Shown here: one piece after another, positions 1-7,678 of the stretch
Layout: each line of letters begins with the position of its first letter
Numbering within the stretch: position 1 is the stretch's first letter
Source of the DNA: Actinomadura sp. K4S16
GTDB lineage: Bacteria > Actinomycetota > Actinomycetes > Streptosporangiales > Streptosporangiaceae
Direction of reading: 5' to 3'
NCBI RefSeq assembly: GCF_008327685.1
Contig: NZ_BDDE01000010.1
Coordinates: forward strand, 744,001-808,000
DNA length: 64,000 bases
Notes under the pieces: model-generated
The model's database searches: none
What the model was told of the DNA's origin: nothing
Seen by the model: the letters and a program-made list of their open reading frames with translations, nothing else
Program-made: the position numbers and the translations under genes

Positions 1-303
1 CACCATCTCGTCGGACGTGCCGGCGACCTTGGTGTTGACCTTGCATCCGGTCTGCTTCTCGAACGGGGTGACCCAGTCGACCTTGGGGTCGTTGGAGCCG
101 TCCTCGGCGTACCCGGCCCAGGCGACCAGGTTGACCTGGCCCTCGCTCTTGCCGAGCGACTGCTGCATCGGCACCTTGGGGACCGAGAAGCCGCCCTGCC
201 CGGCTCCGGTCGCCTTGTCGCCCGAGTCGCCGCCGCAGGCGGCGGCCGCCAGTCCGATCGCCAGCGTCGCCGCGGTGGCGAGCGCCATGCGCGTGGACCA
301 CAT
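1..303 (-). CDS. Polyamine-type ABC transporter substrate-binding lipoprotein (partial, 3' end missing)
   Basis: Lipid-anchored extracytoplasmic solute-binding protein, first 101 codons only; the rest lies beyond the left edge. The start is fixed by a strong AAGGAG six bases before ATG at 303. A short N-terminal hydrophobic stretch ends in a lipobox-like AAAAC followed by GGDSGD, so it is a lipoprotein precursor. The mature start, with VNLVAWAGYAEDGS and a later TPFEKQTGCKVN, resembles the spermidine/putrescine (PotD-like) binding-protein family. It follows the ATPase gene by 47 bp on the same strand, so they are likely one transcript. The substrate is inferred from family resemblance only. 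Confidence 0.82.
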   Translation of the reverse strand, partial: MWSTRMALATAATLAIGLAAAACGGDSGDKATGAGQGGFSVPKVPMQQSLGKSEGQVNLVAWAGYAEDGSNDPKVDWVTPFEKQTGCKVNTKVAGTSDEMV

Positions 304-350
304 GGGGAACTCCTTATGGTGGGGGTTTTTTCGGGGGTTTTCGGGGTGGT

Positions 351-1382
351 TCAAGGGGTGCGCGCCGGCGCGGCGCCGGCGCCCGACACGCGGAACTCGT
401 GCGCCTCGTGCCAGCTGATCCGCACGCGCGCGCCGCGCCGGCCCAGCACGTCCATGGAGGAGGTCCGCAGGTTCTGCTCCAGCGCGACGACCCGCTCCCC
501 CGACTCCAGGTCGATGACGAACCGGGTGACCGCGCCCGCGTAGACGACCTCGGCGACCGTGCCGAGCGCCTGCCGGTCCCCCGCGTCCGGCCCGTCCGCG
601 CCGTCCGCGCCGCCGTCGTGGACGTGGAGCTTCTCCGGCCGCACGCAGACCTCGCCGATGCGGTTGGTCGTGCCGACGAAGCCCGCGACGAACTCGGTGG
701 CGGGACGCTCGTACACCTCGGCGGGCGTGCCGACCTGCTGGACGCGGCCGCGGTCGAGTACCGCGATCCGGTCGCTGAGGGTCAGCGCCTCCTCCTGGTC
801 GTGGGTGACGAAGACGAAGGTGATGCCGGCCCTGCGCTGGATGCTCTTCAGCTCGACCTGCATCTCCTCGCGCAGCTTCAGGTCGAGCGCGCCGAGCGGC
901 TCGTCGAGCAGCAGCACCTTCGGCTCGTTCACCAGCGCGCGGGCGAGCGCGACCCGCTGGCGCTGGCCGCCCGACAGCTCGGCGGGGCGGCGCGACCCCA
1001 TCCCGTCGAGCCGGACGCTGCGCAGCGCCTCCAGCGCCCGCTCGCGGCGCTTCGCCTTCGGCACCCGCCGCACCTTGAGGCCGTACTCGACGTTGCGGAG
1101 CACGTCCAGGTGCGGGAAGAGCGCGTAGTCCTGGAAGACGGTGTTCACGTCACGGTCGAACGGGGCGAGCGACGTCACGTCCCTGCCGCCGAGTTCGATC
1201 GTTCCAGCCGTCGGCCGCTCGAAGCCCGCGATGAGCCGCAGCACGGTCGTCTTGCCCGACCCGGACGGGCCGAGCATGGAGAAGAACTCGCCGTCCCCGA
1301 TGTCGAGGTCGACTCCCGCCACCGCCTCGACGGGGCCGAAGGTCTTGCGCAGATCGCGGATCCTCACCGCTGAAGCCGGCAT
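351..1382 (-). CDS. ABC transporter ATP-binding protein, PotA-like (polyamine/GABA-type importer)
   Basis: Cytoplasmic ATPase subunit of an importer. Visible motifs are Walker A GPSGSGKT (about residues 38-45), Q-loop [10 protein letters not shown], signature LSGGQ (136-140), Walker B VLLLDEP (156-162) and switch HDQEEA, followed by a C-terminal TOBE-like region (about 235-343) typical of the PotA/CysA/UgpC subfamily. An upstream ATG at 1394 is in frame, but a consensus-like promoter sits so that its transcript would begin at the ATG at 1382, which I take as start (343 aa, leaderless). It is transcribed divergently from the GntR gene and precedes the binding-protein gene. Permease genes are presumably beyond the left edge. 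Confidence 0.88.
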   Translation of the reverse strand: MPASAVRIRDLRKTFGPVEAVAGVDLDIGDGEFFSMLGPSGSGKTTVLRLIAGFERPTAGTIELGGRDVTSLAPFDRDVNTVFQDYALFPHLDVLRNVEYGLKVRRVPKAKRRERALEALRSVRLDGMGSRRPAELSGGQRQRVALARALVNEPKVLLLDEPLGALDLKLREEMQVELKSIQRRAGITFVFVTHDQEEALTLSDRIAVLDRGRVQQVGTPAEVYERPATEFVAGFVGTTNRIGEVCVRPEKLHVHDGGADGADGPDAGDRQALGTVAEVVYAGAVTRFVIDLESGERVVALEQNLRTSSMDVLGRRGARVRISWHEAHEFRVSGAGAAPARTP

Positions 1383-1389
1383 GACCGAA

Positions 1390-1418
1390 AACATATGGAT
1401 TCATAGGTTTAAGTTCAA
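1390..1418 (-). promoter_or_regulatory. Promoter of the PotA-like gene, leaderless
   Basis: On the minus strand TTGAAC (1418-1413), a 17-bp spacer and TATGTT (1395-1390) form a near-consensus SigA-type promoter. The ATG at 1382 follows the -10 box by seven bases, which puts the transcription start at the start codon. Confidence 0.65.
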
Positions 1419-1437
1419 GTGATGTTCCGGTATCACT
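1418..1437. promoter_or_regulatory. Candidate GntR operator between the divergent genes
   Basis: Perfect inverted repeat AGTGAT-N8-ATCACT. It overlaps the presumed -10 region of the GntR gene (TATCAC, 1431-1436) and abuts the -35 box of the ABC operon, the usual place for an autoregulatory operator controlling both directions. Assignment to the adjacent GntR protein is inferred. Confidence 0.45.
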
Positions 1438-1460
1438 GTGTCAACACCGGGAGGGGGCCC

Positions 1461-2177
1461 ATGGACAGCGCGCACCTCGTCGTGTTCGCTCCCGTCGACA
1501 ACACCGCGCGGGTGCACGCGGTGGTACGGCGCCTCAGCGACGCGATCGCGCTCGGCCTCCTCGGCGACGGCGAACAGCTGCCCAGTGAGACCGACCTGTC
1601 GGCATATCTCGGTGTATCAACGGTCACACTACGCGAAGCACTGATGGCCTTGCGTCAACAAGGGCTCATCGACACCCGCCGGGGGCGCGGCGGCGGCAGC
1701 TTCGTCCGGGCCCCTGCCAGGGCGTTCGATCTCGATGAGCGGCTGCGTTCGCTCAGCGCGGAAGAGCTCCGCGATCTCGGCGACCACTACGCCGCGATCG
1801 CCGGGGCCGCCGCCCGCCTCGCCGCCGCGCGGTCGCTGCCCGGCGACGTCCGGCGGCTGCGCCGGACGCTGGAGGAGATGGACGAGGCGGGCTCCGGCGC
1901 CGGGATGTGCCGGCTGGACGGCCGGCTCCACCTGGAGATCGCCGCCGCGTCCCAGTCCGGCCGGCTCACCAGGGAGGAGATCCGGCTCCAGGCCGAGATC
2001 GGACCGCTCGTCTGGGCCGTCCACGACCTGCCCGACCGGCGCGGGGGCGTCGGCGCCGAGCACGCCGCGCTCGTCGGCGCGATCGAGGCCGCCGACGGCG
2101 CCCGGGCCCGCGATGTCGCTGAAAGTCACGTCTCGAATGCGGTAGAACGTCTGATTGAACGACGGCTCGCACTCTGA
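1461..2177 (+). CDS. GntR-family transcriptional regulator (FadR/FCD type)
   Basis: DNA-binding regulator of 239 aa. The N-terminal winged helix covers about residues 15-80, with the family motif GEQLPSETDLSAYLGVS then TLREAL and the wing GLIDTRRGRGGGSFV. A helical FCD-like ligand domain fills the rest. The start is the ATG at 1461 because GGGAGGGGG lies just before it; a longer frame opening at 1419 would run through the promoter. It is divergent from the polyamine-type ABC genes, and the cache-domain gene follows 17 bp after its stop, so it probably controls this locus. The effector is unknown; polyamines or GABA are plausible from context. Confidence 0.88.
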   Translation: MDSAHLVVFAPVDNTARVHAVVRRLSDAIALGLLGDGEQLPSETDLSAYLGVSTVTLREALMALRQQGLIDTRRGRGGGSFVRAPARAFDLDERLRSLSAEELRDLGDHYAAIAGAAARLAAARSLPGDVRRLRRTLEEMDEAGSGAGMCRLDGRLHLEIAAASQSGRLTREEIRLQAEIGPLVWAVHDLPDRRGGVGAEHAALVGAIEAADGARARDVAESHVSNAVERLIERRLAL

Positions 2178-2194
2178 GACCCCGAGGGGGACCC

Positions 2195-2896
2195 ATGCCC
2201 GCCGAGCCACCGGCCGTCGGCGCGGCGGCGGCACACGTCCGCGCGACCCTGGACGGCGTCTTCACGACCGTGGCGCAGGTGCGCGACGCGACGGAGCGGT
2301 GCCTGGAGGACGTCCACCGCGCCGGCCGCACCCCCGCCCGCGCCGACCTCGCCGGGCTGCGCCCGCTGCTGCTCGCGCGGCTCGGCCCGCTGGTCTGCGG
2401 CCTCGGCTTCATCGCCGCGCCCCGCCTGCTCGCCGACGCCGCCTGGTACATGGAGTGGTGGCAGACCGGCCCGGCCGGGCGGCCGTCCCAGCTGCTGCGC
2501 GACCTGAACCCCGAGAGCAGCGCCCTGTACGACTACACCGCCTGGGAGTGGTTCACGGGACCCGAGGGCGGCGCCGAGAGGACCGTCTGCGGCCCCTACG
2601 TCGACTACCTGTGCAGCGACGAGTACGTCCTCACCCTGTCGGCGCCGGTGCGCGTGGCCGGGGAGTTCGCCGGCGTCGCGGCCGCCGACGTGTTCGCCCG
2701 GACGTTCGAGAACGAGGTCGTCCCGGCGCTGCGGGAGATCCCCGCGCCCGCGTTCGTCGTCAACGCCCCCGGCCGCGTCATGGCGTCCAACACCGCGAGC
2801 TGGCCCCCGGGCGCCGTCTACCGCGAGGTGCCCGGCTACGCCGCCCGCCCCTGCGGGACCGGCGTCGACCGCATCGCCCTCGTGGTCGGCTTCTAG
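2195..2896 (+). CDS. Cache (PDC-like) domain-containing protein
   Basis: 233 aa soluble protein without signal peptide or membrane segment. The central part (WYMEWWQ, LYDYTAWEWFTGP, GPYVDYLCSDEYVLTLSAPV, GEFAGVAAADV) reads like a cache/PDC small-molecule sensor fold, usually extracytoplasmic but here apparently cytoplasmic. GGGGGA (2184-2189) lies just before ATG 2195. It lies 17 bp after the GntR gene and is likely co-transcribed. Similar GntR plus cache pairs occur near polyamine/GABA uptake genes in actinomycetes. No catalytic motif is evident, so a ligand-binding or accessory sensing role is inferred. Confidence 0.7.
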   Translation: MPAEPPAVGAAAAHVRATLDGVFTTVAQVRDATERCLEDVHRAGRTPARADLAGLRPLLLARLGPLVCGLGFIAAPRLLADAAWYMEWWQTGPAGRPSQLLRDLNPESSALYDYTAWEWFTGPEGGAERTVCGPYVDYLCSDEYVLTLSAPVRVAGEFAGVAAADVFARTFENEVVPALREIPAPAFVVNAPGRVMASNTASWPPGAVYREVPGYAARPCGTGVDRIALVVGF

Positions 2897-2922
2897 CGCG
2901 CGCCCGGCCGCGTCAGTCGGTG

Positions 2923-3210
2923 TCAGTCGGCGTCGGGGAGGCCGAGGGCGAAGGCCTGCTCCAGGTCGTGCTGGGAGTAGGTGCGGAACGCGATGTGGGT
3001 CTCGGTGCCGACGATGCCGGGGACCTTGTTGAGGCGGCCCGGGATCACGTCGTTGAGCTCCTCGTGGCGGCGGACCCGGACCATCACCATGAGGTCGTGG
3101 TCGCCGGTGATGGAGTACACCTCGCTGACGCCCTCCAGCGCGGCGATCGTCTCGGCCACCTCGTGGATGCGCGCGACGTCGGCCTTGACGAACACGATCG
3201 CAGTGACCAC
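2923..3210 (-). CDS. Stand-alone Lrp/AsnC ligand-binding (RAM) domain protein
   Basis: 95 aa protein that is entirely the alpha-beta RAM effector domain of the Lrp/AsnC family and lacks the DNA-binding helix-turn-helix. The pattern AIVFVKAD, EVAETIAALEGVSEVYSITGDHDLMVMVRVR, VPGIVGTETHIAF is characteristic. Start is GTG 3210, preceded by GGGGAGGG. Such proteins form dimers or octamers and can bind amino acids or modulate full-length Lrp partners. The start region holds a 12-bp palindrome CAGTGGTCACTG (3201-3212). No full-length Lrp gene is in the window, so the partner is unknown. Confidence 0.83.
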   Translation of the reverse strand: MVTAIVFVKADVARIHEVAETIAALEGVSEVYSITGDHDLMVMVRVRRHEELNDVIPGRLNKVPGIVGTETHIAFRTYSQHDLEQAFALGLPDAD

Positions 3211-3317
3211 TGCACCCTCCCCGCAGAATCGGACGCTCCGACCCTACCGGGGAAGCCGGGCGCGCGACCGCGAGGGGACGCCCGCGCCGGGCCGGCGGGT
3301 ACGGGACGGGGCCGCGG

Positions 3318-4067
3318 TCAGCCGCGGCTGAGCGCGGCCAGGCGGCGGGCCGGACCGGCGCGGCGGGCCAGCAGCGCGAACACCACGCCCGCCACGAAGC
3401 CGTAGATGTGCGCGGTGTAGGCCACGTTGCTCTTGGCGTCCCCGAGGGACAGCCACTGCAGGACGAACCAGTAGCCGAGCACCACCCACACCGGCAGCCG
3501 GATCACGATGACCGGCGGCACCCAGCTGACGACGCGGCCCCGGGGGTTGAGGATCACGTAGGCGCCCATCACCCCGGCGATCGCGCCGGACGCGCCGATG
3601 AGCGGGACGGTGGCGTCGGGCGACGTCCAGGCGAACCCGTAGACGGCGACGAGCCCGAACGCCAGGTAGGCGAGCAGGTAGCGCCACCGGCCGAGCCTGT
3701 CCTCCACGCCCATGCCGACGACGAACAGGAAGACCAGGTTGCCCAGCAGGTGCAGGGCGCTGGAGTGCAGAAACATCGAGGTGAACGCGGTCGTCCAGGG
3801 CGCCTTGCGGAAGTTCGCGGGGCCGCAGTCGTGCACGACCTCCGAAGGCAGCGGCTGCTGGTCTCCGGTGGTCAGCTCCTTGGGCACGGCGCCGTACTCG
3901 AACGTGAAGTGCGTCGCCTTGCACTCGCGGACCGCACCCTTGCCGTACCAGGCGGCGAAGTTCGACATCGGGGTGAGCAGGAAGACGACCACGTTGACCG
4001 CGATCAGCAGGTACGTCACCCAGGGGATGCGCCGCGCAGGCTGACTGTCGTAGAGAGGCAGTGCCAT
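3318..4067 (-). CDS. Rhomboid-family intramembrane serine protease
   Basis: 249 aa, about six membrane segments. Catalytic serine is in GASGAIAG (Ser160) and the histidine in AHIYGFVAG (His220); the HXXXN element of loop TM2 is seen in HSSALHLLGN (His106, Asn110). Between TM1 and TM2 is an extracytoplasmic loop with two cysteines (CKATHF and HDCGP). The start is ATG 4067 with GGAGGA upstream; a -10-like TAAGGT lies near 4094-4099. It cleaves membrane proteins inside the bilayer; the substrate cannot be told. It is followed on the same strand by the RAM-domain gene after 107 bp. Confidence 0.93.
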   Translation of the reverse strand: MALPLYDSQPARRIPWVTYLLIAVNVVVFLLTPMSNFAAWYGKGAVRECKATHFTFEYGAVPKELTTGDQQPLPSEVVHDCGPANFRKAPWTTAFTSMFLHSSALHLLGNLVFLFVVGMGVEDRLGRWRYLLAYLAFGLVAVYGFAWTSPDATVPLIGASGAIAGVMGAYVILNPRGRVVSWVPPVIVIRLPVWVVLGYWFVLQWLSLGDAKSNVAYTAHIYGFVAGVVFALLARRAGPARRLAALSRG

Positions 4068-4106
4068 GCGGGGTCGTCCTCCGGTTGCCGGGTGTACACC
4101 GTCACC

Positions 4107-5945
4107 TTAGTGGCGGCGCGGCCCGCGAGGGGCCGCCTCAGGCCGGGCGTACGACCGGTCGTAGGCCTTGTCGATCCACTCGCGCAACCCCTCGGCGCCG
4201 TGCACCGGACACGTCCACGGGCCGTCGACCTCGACCAGGCGGACGCCGGGCAGGTCGAGCCAGCGCAGGACGCACTCCATCTCCTCGGCGGTCGCGCCCT
4301 GCGAGGGGGGCGCGCCGAGGGCGACGCCGCCCGGCGCCTCCCCCGAGGGCGGGAACACCGTCTCGGCCGTCGCGATGAGCGCGTCGACGTAGGGGCGGGG
4401 CCGGGCGTTCGGCGGAACGGTGCCGGCCGCGGCGAGCCGGCCGTACCGCACGACCGACAGCTCCCAGCCGCCGTCGAAGGCGGGGCGCGCCGCCACGAGC
4501 TGGGGCAGCCGGGCCAGCGCGGCGAGCCGCTGCCCGCGCGCGGCGGCCCGCACGAACGCGGCGAGCCGGTCGCGCTGGGCGGCGGCCTCCTCGTAGCGCA
4601 GCTCGGCGGCGAGCCTGTCGATGCGCACCTGGGCGGCGGCCACGACGGGCCGCACGTCGCCCTCCATGACGGCGCGGGCCGTCCCGGTGTGCACGGCGTA
4701 GGCGTCGGCGGACTCGCGGCCGTCGCAGGGGGCGCCGCAGCGGCCGAGCTCGGCGAGCGCGCACGAGCGCGCCTTGCCGCGCTCGATGAGCCGGAGCGTC
4801 AGCCGCTGGGTGCACTGGCGCAGCGGCACGGCCTCGTGCAGCGCGGCACGCGCCTCCTCCGCCTGCCGCCGCGACGAGATCGGCCCGAGGTAGCGGGCGC
4901 CGTCGGCGCGGCACTCCCGCACGATGGACAGCCGCGGGAACGGCTCCACGGTCAGCTTCAGCCAGATCGCCCGCTCGGGGAACTTGGACCGGCGGTTGTA
5001 GCGCGGCTTGTGCTCGGCGATCAGCCGCAGCTCGCGGACCTCGGCCTCCAGCCCGGTGGCGCACACGATCGTGCGGACGTTCTCGGCGAGGCCGACCATC
5101 TCGCGGACGCGCCACCGCGTCTCCGAGCCGGTGAAGTAGCTGCGCACGCGCGAGCGCAGGTCGCCGCTCTTGCCCACGTAGAGCACCTCGCCGGCGTGGT
5201 CCTCGAACAGGTAGACGCCCGGGGTGGACGGGACGTCGTCGGCGAGGTGGCGCTTGCGGCGCTGCTCTGGGGTGGGCGCCTTGGCGAAGCCGCGCATCTC
5301 CTCCAGCGAGGTGACGCCGAACGAGCCGAGCCGCTCGATCAGGCCGTGCAGGACCTCGACGGTGGCGCGGGCGTCGGCGAGGGCCCGGTGCGTCGGCTCG
5401 TTGGACGTCCGGAAGTAGCGGGCCAGCGTGCCGAGCTTGCAGTTGGGCACCTCGTCGCGGGACAGGACGCGCCGCGCGAGGTCGACGGTGTCGACGACCG
5501 GGAAGGCGGGCCACGCGTAGCCGTTCGCGGCGCACGCGGCCTTGAGGAACCCGATGTCGAACGAGGCGTTGTGCGCGACGAGGACGCAGCCGCGCGCGAA
5601 CTCCAGGAACGCCGGGAGCACCGACCCGATGCGCGGCGCGGCCGTCACCATCGCGGTGGTGATGCCGGTCAGCGCGGTGATGAACGGCGGGACGGGCCCG
5701 CCCGGGTCGACCAGCGTGCCGAGCTCGCCGAGCTCCTCTCCCCCGCGCACCTTCACCGCGCCGATCTCGGTGATGGCCGAGTCGGCCGCCGAGCCGCCGG
5801 TGGTCTCGAGGTCGACCACCACGAAGGTGACGTCGCGGAGCGGGGTGCCGAGGTCGTCCAGGGTGCCCTGGACGCCGTGCGCCTGGACCCCGCGGCCCTG
5901 GACACCGTGCGCAGCCGTCATGTGCGCGACCGTAGAGGACCCCAC
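4107..5945 (-). CDS. DEDDh 3'-5' exonuclease fused to a UvrC-type GIY-YIG nuclease domain
   Basis: 612 aa two-nuclease fusion. Residues about 38-205 form a DnaQ-like DEDDh exonuclease: VVVDLETTG (Asp45, Glu47), AHNASFD (Asp130), HRALADA (His186, Asp191). Residues about 241-320 form a GIY-YIG domain with TPGVYLFED and VLYVGKSGDLRSRVRSYF, followed by UvrC-like sequence with the CSLAELGRCGAPC-type cysteine region, but without UvrC's C-terminal helix-hairpin-helix. The architecture matches the M. tuberculosis Rv2191 family and is thought to act in DNA repair. The start is uncertain: GTG 5945 or ATG 5921, neither with a clear Shine-Dalgarno; both leave the domains intact. Confidence 0.88.
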   Translation of the reverse strand: MGSSTVAHMTAAHGVQGRGVQAHGVQGTLDDLGTPLRDVTFVVVDLETTGGSAADSAITEIGAVKVRGGEELGELGTLVDPGGPVPPFITALTGITTAMVTAAPRIGSVLPAFLEFARGCVLVAHNASFDIGFLKAACAANGYAWPAFPVVDTVDLARRVLSRDEVPNCKLGTLARYFRTSNEPTHRALADARATVEVLHGLIERLGSFGVTSLEEMRGFAKAPTPEQRRKRHLADDVPSTPGVYLFEDHAGEVLYVGKSGDLRSRVRSYFTGSETRWRVREMVGLAENVRTIVCATGLEAEVRELRLIAEHKPRYNRRSKFPERAIWLKLTVEPFPRLSIVRECRADGARYLGPISSRRQAEEARAALHEAVPLRQCTQRLTLRLIERGKARSCALAELGRCGAPCDGRESADAYAVHTGTARAVMEGDVRPVVAAAQVRIDRLAAELRYEEAAAQRDRLAAFVRAAARGQRLAALARLPQLVAARPAFDGGWELSVVRYGRLAAAGTVPPNARPRPYVDALIATAETVFPPSGEAPGGVALGAPPSQGATAEEMECVLRWLDLPGVRLVEVDGPWTCPVHGAEGLREWIDKAYDRSYARPEAAPRGPRRH

Positions 5946-6082
5946 CGACAGAACTTCGTGCCGCTAGGGTTGGGGGGTGCCGGGACGTCCCGCCGGTCGG
6001 GGGCCGCGGGGACGGGCGGGAGGCATCCCGCCGAGGGTTCGGCGCGATCCGTCCGATCACGCGTTCGCCCTGGTTAGGGCGG

Positions 6083-7489
6083 GTGCGCTCGGGAACACAC
6101 AGCCCACCGGCGGCGCAGCCCGGAAGGAGCGGGATCATCGACAGCGGCCCCGAAGCGACCCCCGGCCGCGGGGATCCCGCGGAGAAGCTCGCCCGCCCGC
6201 TGCCCGAGGCGGTGCGGCAGGGCGTGGTGGAGGTCGCCGCCGACCTGATCGGGACGCTGCCCGCCGACGAGGTCCCCCCGCCGCTGCGCCGGTTCGCGCG
6301 GTTCGAGCGCCGCAAGCGCGCCAAGCTCGCGGGCCAGCACATCGCGGCGGCGCTGGAGAAGGACGAGGAGTTCCGGCGGCGGGTCGCCGTGCCGCTCCGA
6401 GAGGCGCAGGCCGACCTGGCGGAGGTGGTCGAGGGCGGGGACGTGCCGCCCGCGGCCGATCCGGTGCGCGTCGCGGTGCTGGCCTACCTGCTGCGCCCGG
6501 CGGGCTGGACCGCGCTCGTCGAATCGGCGCGCGAGGAGCTGGCGCGCTCGGCGACCGCGTCCGAGGAGGAGGAGGCCGAGCGCCGCATCGCCGCGCTGAA
6601 GGCCGAGCTGGCCGCGACCCGCGACGCCCGCGGCGCCGAGCTGGCCAAGCTGCGCGCCGAGCTCCGCGAGACCAAGGCCGAGGTCGCGGAGCTGCGCCGC
6701 AAGCTGCACGACGCGCGCACCCGGTACCGGGCGGCGGAGGAGCGCGCCCTCGCGGTCGCCGCCGACGCCGACCGCGAGCTCGCCGCCGCGCGCGAGTCGA
6801 CCGCCGCCGCGGACAAGGAGCTGCGCAGGCTGCGCGCCCGCGCCGCGCGGGCGGAGGAGGCGGCGGAGGCCGCCAGGCGGGCCGCGCGGGAGGGGCGCAA
6901 CGTCGACGACGTCCGGCTGCGGATGCTGCTCGACGCGCTCGTGGACGCCGCGCAGGGCGTCCGCCGGGAGCTGGCCCTGCCCTCCACCATCGGCCGTCCC
7001 GCCGACGCGGTCGGCGGGCTGGAGCCGGACCGGCTGGCGCACCGCGCGCTGCCCGGCCGGGCCCTGTCCGACAGCGACCCGCAGCTGCTGGACAGGCTGC
7101 TCACGCTCCCGCAGGTGCACCTGGTGGTGGACGGCTACAACGTCACCAAGACCGGGTACGGGGAGCTGCCGCTGGCCGACCAGCGCAGCCGGCTGCTGTC
7201 CGGGCTCGGCGGGCTGGCCGCGCAGACGCGCGCCGAGGTCACGTGCGTGTTCGACGGCGCGGAGCTGGAGGCGCCGGTCGCCATCGCGGCGCCGCGCGGG
7301 GTGCGGGTGCTGTTCAGCCGCCCGGGGCAGACGGCGGACGAGCTGATCGGCGAGCTCGTGCGGGCGGAGCCGCCGGGCCGGTCGGTGGTCGTGGTGTCGT
7401 CCGACCGGGAGGTCGCCGACGCCGCGCGGCGCGCCAGCGCGCGCCCCTGCCCCTCCTCCCTGCTGCTGCGCAGGCTGGGCCGCTCCTAG
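6083..7489 (+). CDS. NYN-domain (YacP-like PIN-fold) protein with long coiled coil
   Basis: Up to 468 aa. Residues about 145-275 are a long Ala/Glu/Arg-rich coiled coil; the C-terminal third (about 345-465) is a YacP-type NYN domain with VVDGYNVTKTGYGELPLADQ, CVFDGAELEAPV, FSRPGQTADELI and VVVSSDREV, whose acidic residues suggest a PIN-like RNase. The start is unclear: GTG 6083 opens the frame, but an ideal AAGGAG at 6123-6128 is followed only by two ATC codons (6134, 6137), raising a possible non-canonical start. A TAGGGT -10-like box at 5966-5971 lies upstream. RNA cleavage is inferred from family. Confidence 0.8.
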   Translation: MRSGTHSPPAAQPGRSGIIDSGPEATPGRGDPAEKLARPLPEAVRQGVVEVAADLIGTLPADEVPPPLRRFARFERRKRAKLAGQHIAAALEKDEEFRRRVAVPLREAQADLAEVVEGGDVPPAADPVRVAVLAYLLRPAGWTALVESAREELARSATASEEEEAERRIAALKAELAATRDARGAELAKLRAELRETKAEVAELRRKLHDARTRYRAAEERALAVAADADRELAAARESTAAADKELRRLRARAARAEEAAEAARRAAREGRNVDDVRLRMLLDALVDAAQGVRRELALPSTIGRPADAVGGLEPDRLAHRALPGRALSDSDPQLLDRLLTLPQVHLVVDGYNVTKTGYGELPLADQRSRLLSGLGGLAAQTRAEVTCVFDGAELEAPVAIAAPRGVRVLFSRPGQTADELIGELVRAEPPGRSVVVVSSDREVADAARRASARPCPSSLLLRRLGRS

Positions 7490-7501
7490 GGCGGGCCCGC
7501 C

Positions 7502-7534
7502 CATAAGGCGGCCATAAGGCTCTCATAAGGCAAG
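7502..7534. repeat. Three CATAAGG direct repeats at 11-bp period (candidate response-regulator box)
   Basis: CATAAGG occurs at 7502-7508, 7513-7519 and 7524-7530, each followed by four variable bases. An exact 11-bp period is the spacing used by OmpR/PhoB-type regulators binding one DNA face. They lie about 80-108 bp upstream of the NlpC/P60 -35 box. A 13-bp palindrome CGTGAT-C-ATCACG follows at 7545-7557. Confidence 0.5.
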
Positions 7535-7609
7535 CCTCGCGGTCCGTGATCATCACGTCACGAAAAGTGGATGATGTCCGCAGATGTCAATCAAAGAGTG
7601 ATGAATCGG

Positions 7610-7638
7610 TTGTGACGGCTGTTGCCCCTCGCTAATGT
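7610..7638 (+). promoter_or_regulatory. Promoter of the NlpC/P60 gene
   Basis: TTGTGA (7610-7615), a 17-bp spacer and TAATGT (7633-7638) make a good SigA/HrdB-type promoter. The predicted start near 7645 gives a leader of about 34 nt that contains the GAGAGGGG ribosome-binding site. Confidence 0.62.
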
Positions 7639-7678
7639 CGTCCGCTGACGTCGTTGGACGAGAGGGGCGAAACCGACC

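Noticed and set aside
3408..6077. 889-codon frame antisense to the rhomboid and DEDDh-UvrC genes
   Set aside because: High-GC shadow frame; His/Gly/Arg-rich, spans two real genes and their intergenic gap.
7490..7678. Possible ydaO riboswitch before the NlpC/P60 gene
   Set aside because: The conserved GGGGTGAATC and CCGTCAGCTAACC blocks are absent; the region fits a simple promoter with a short leader.
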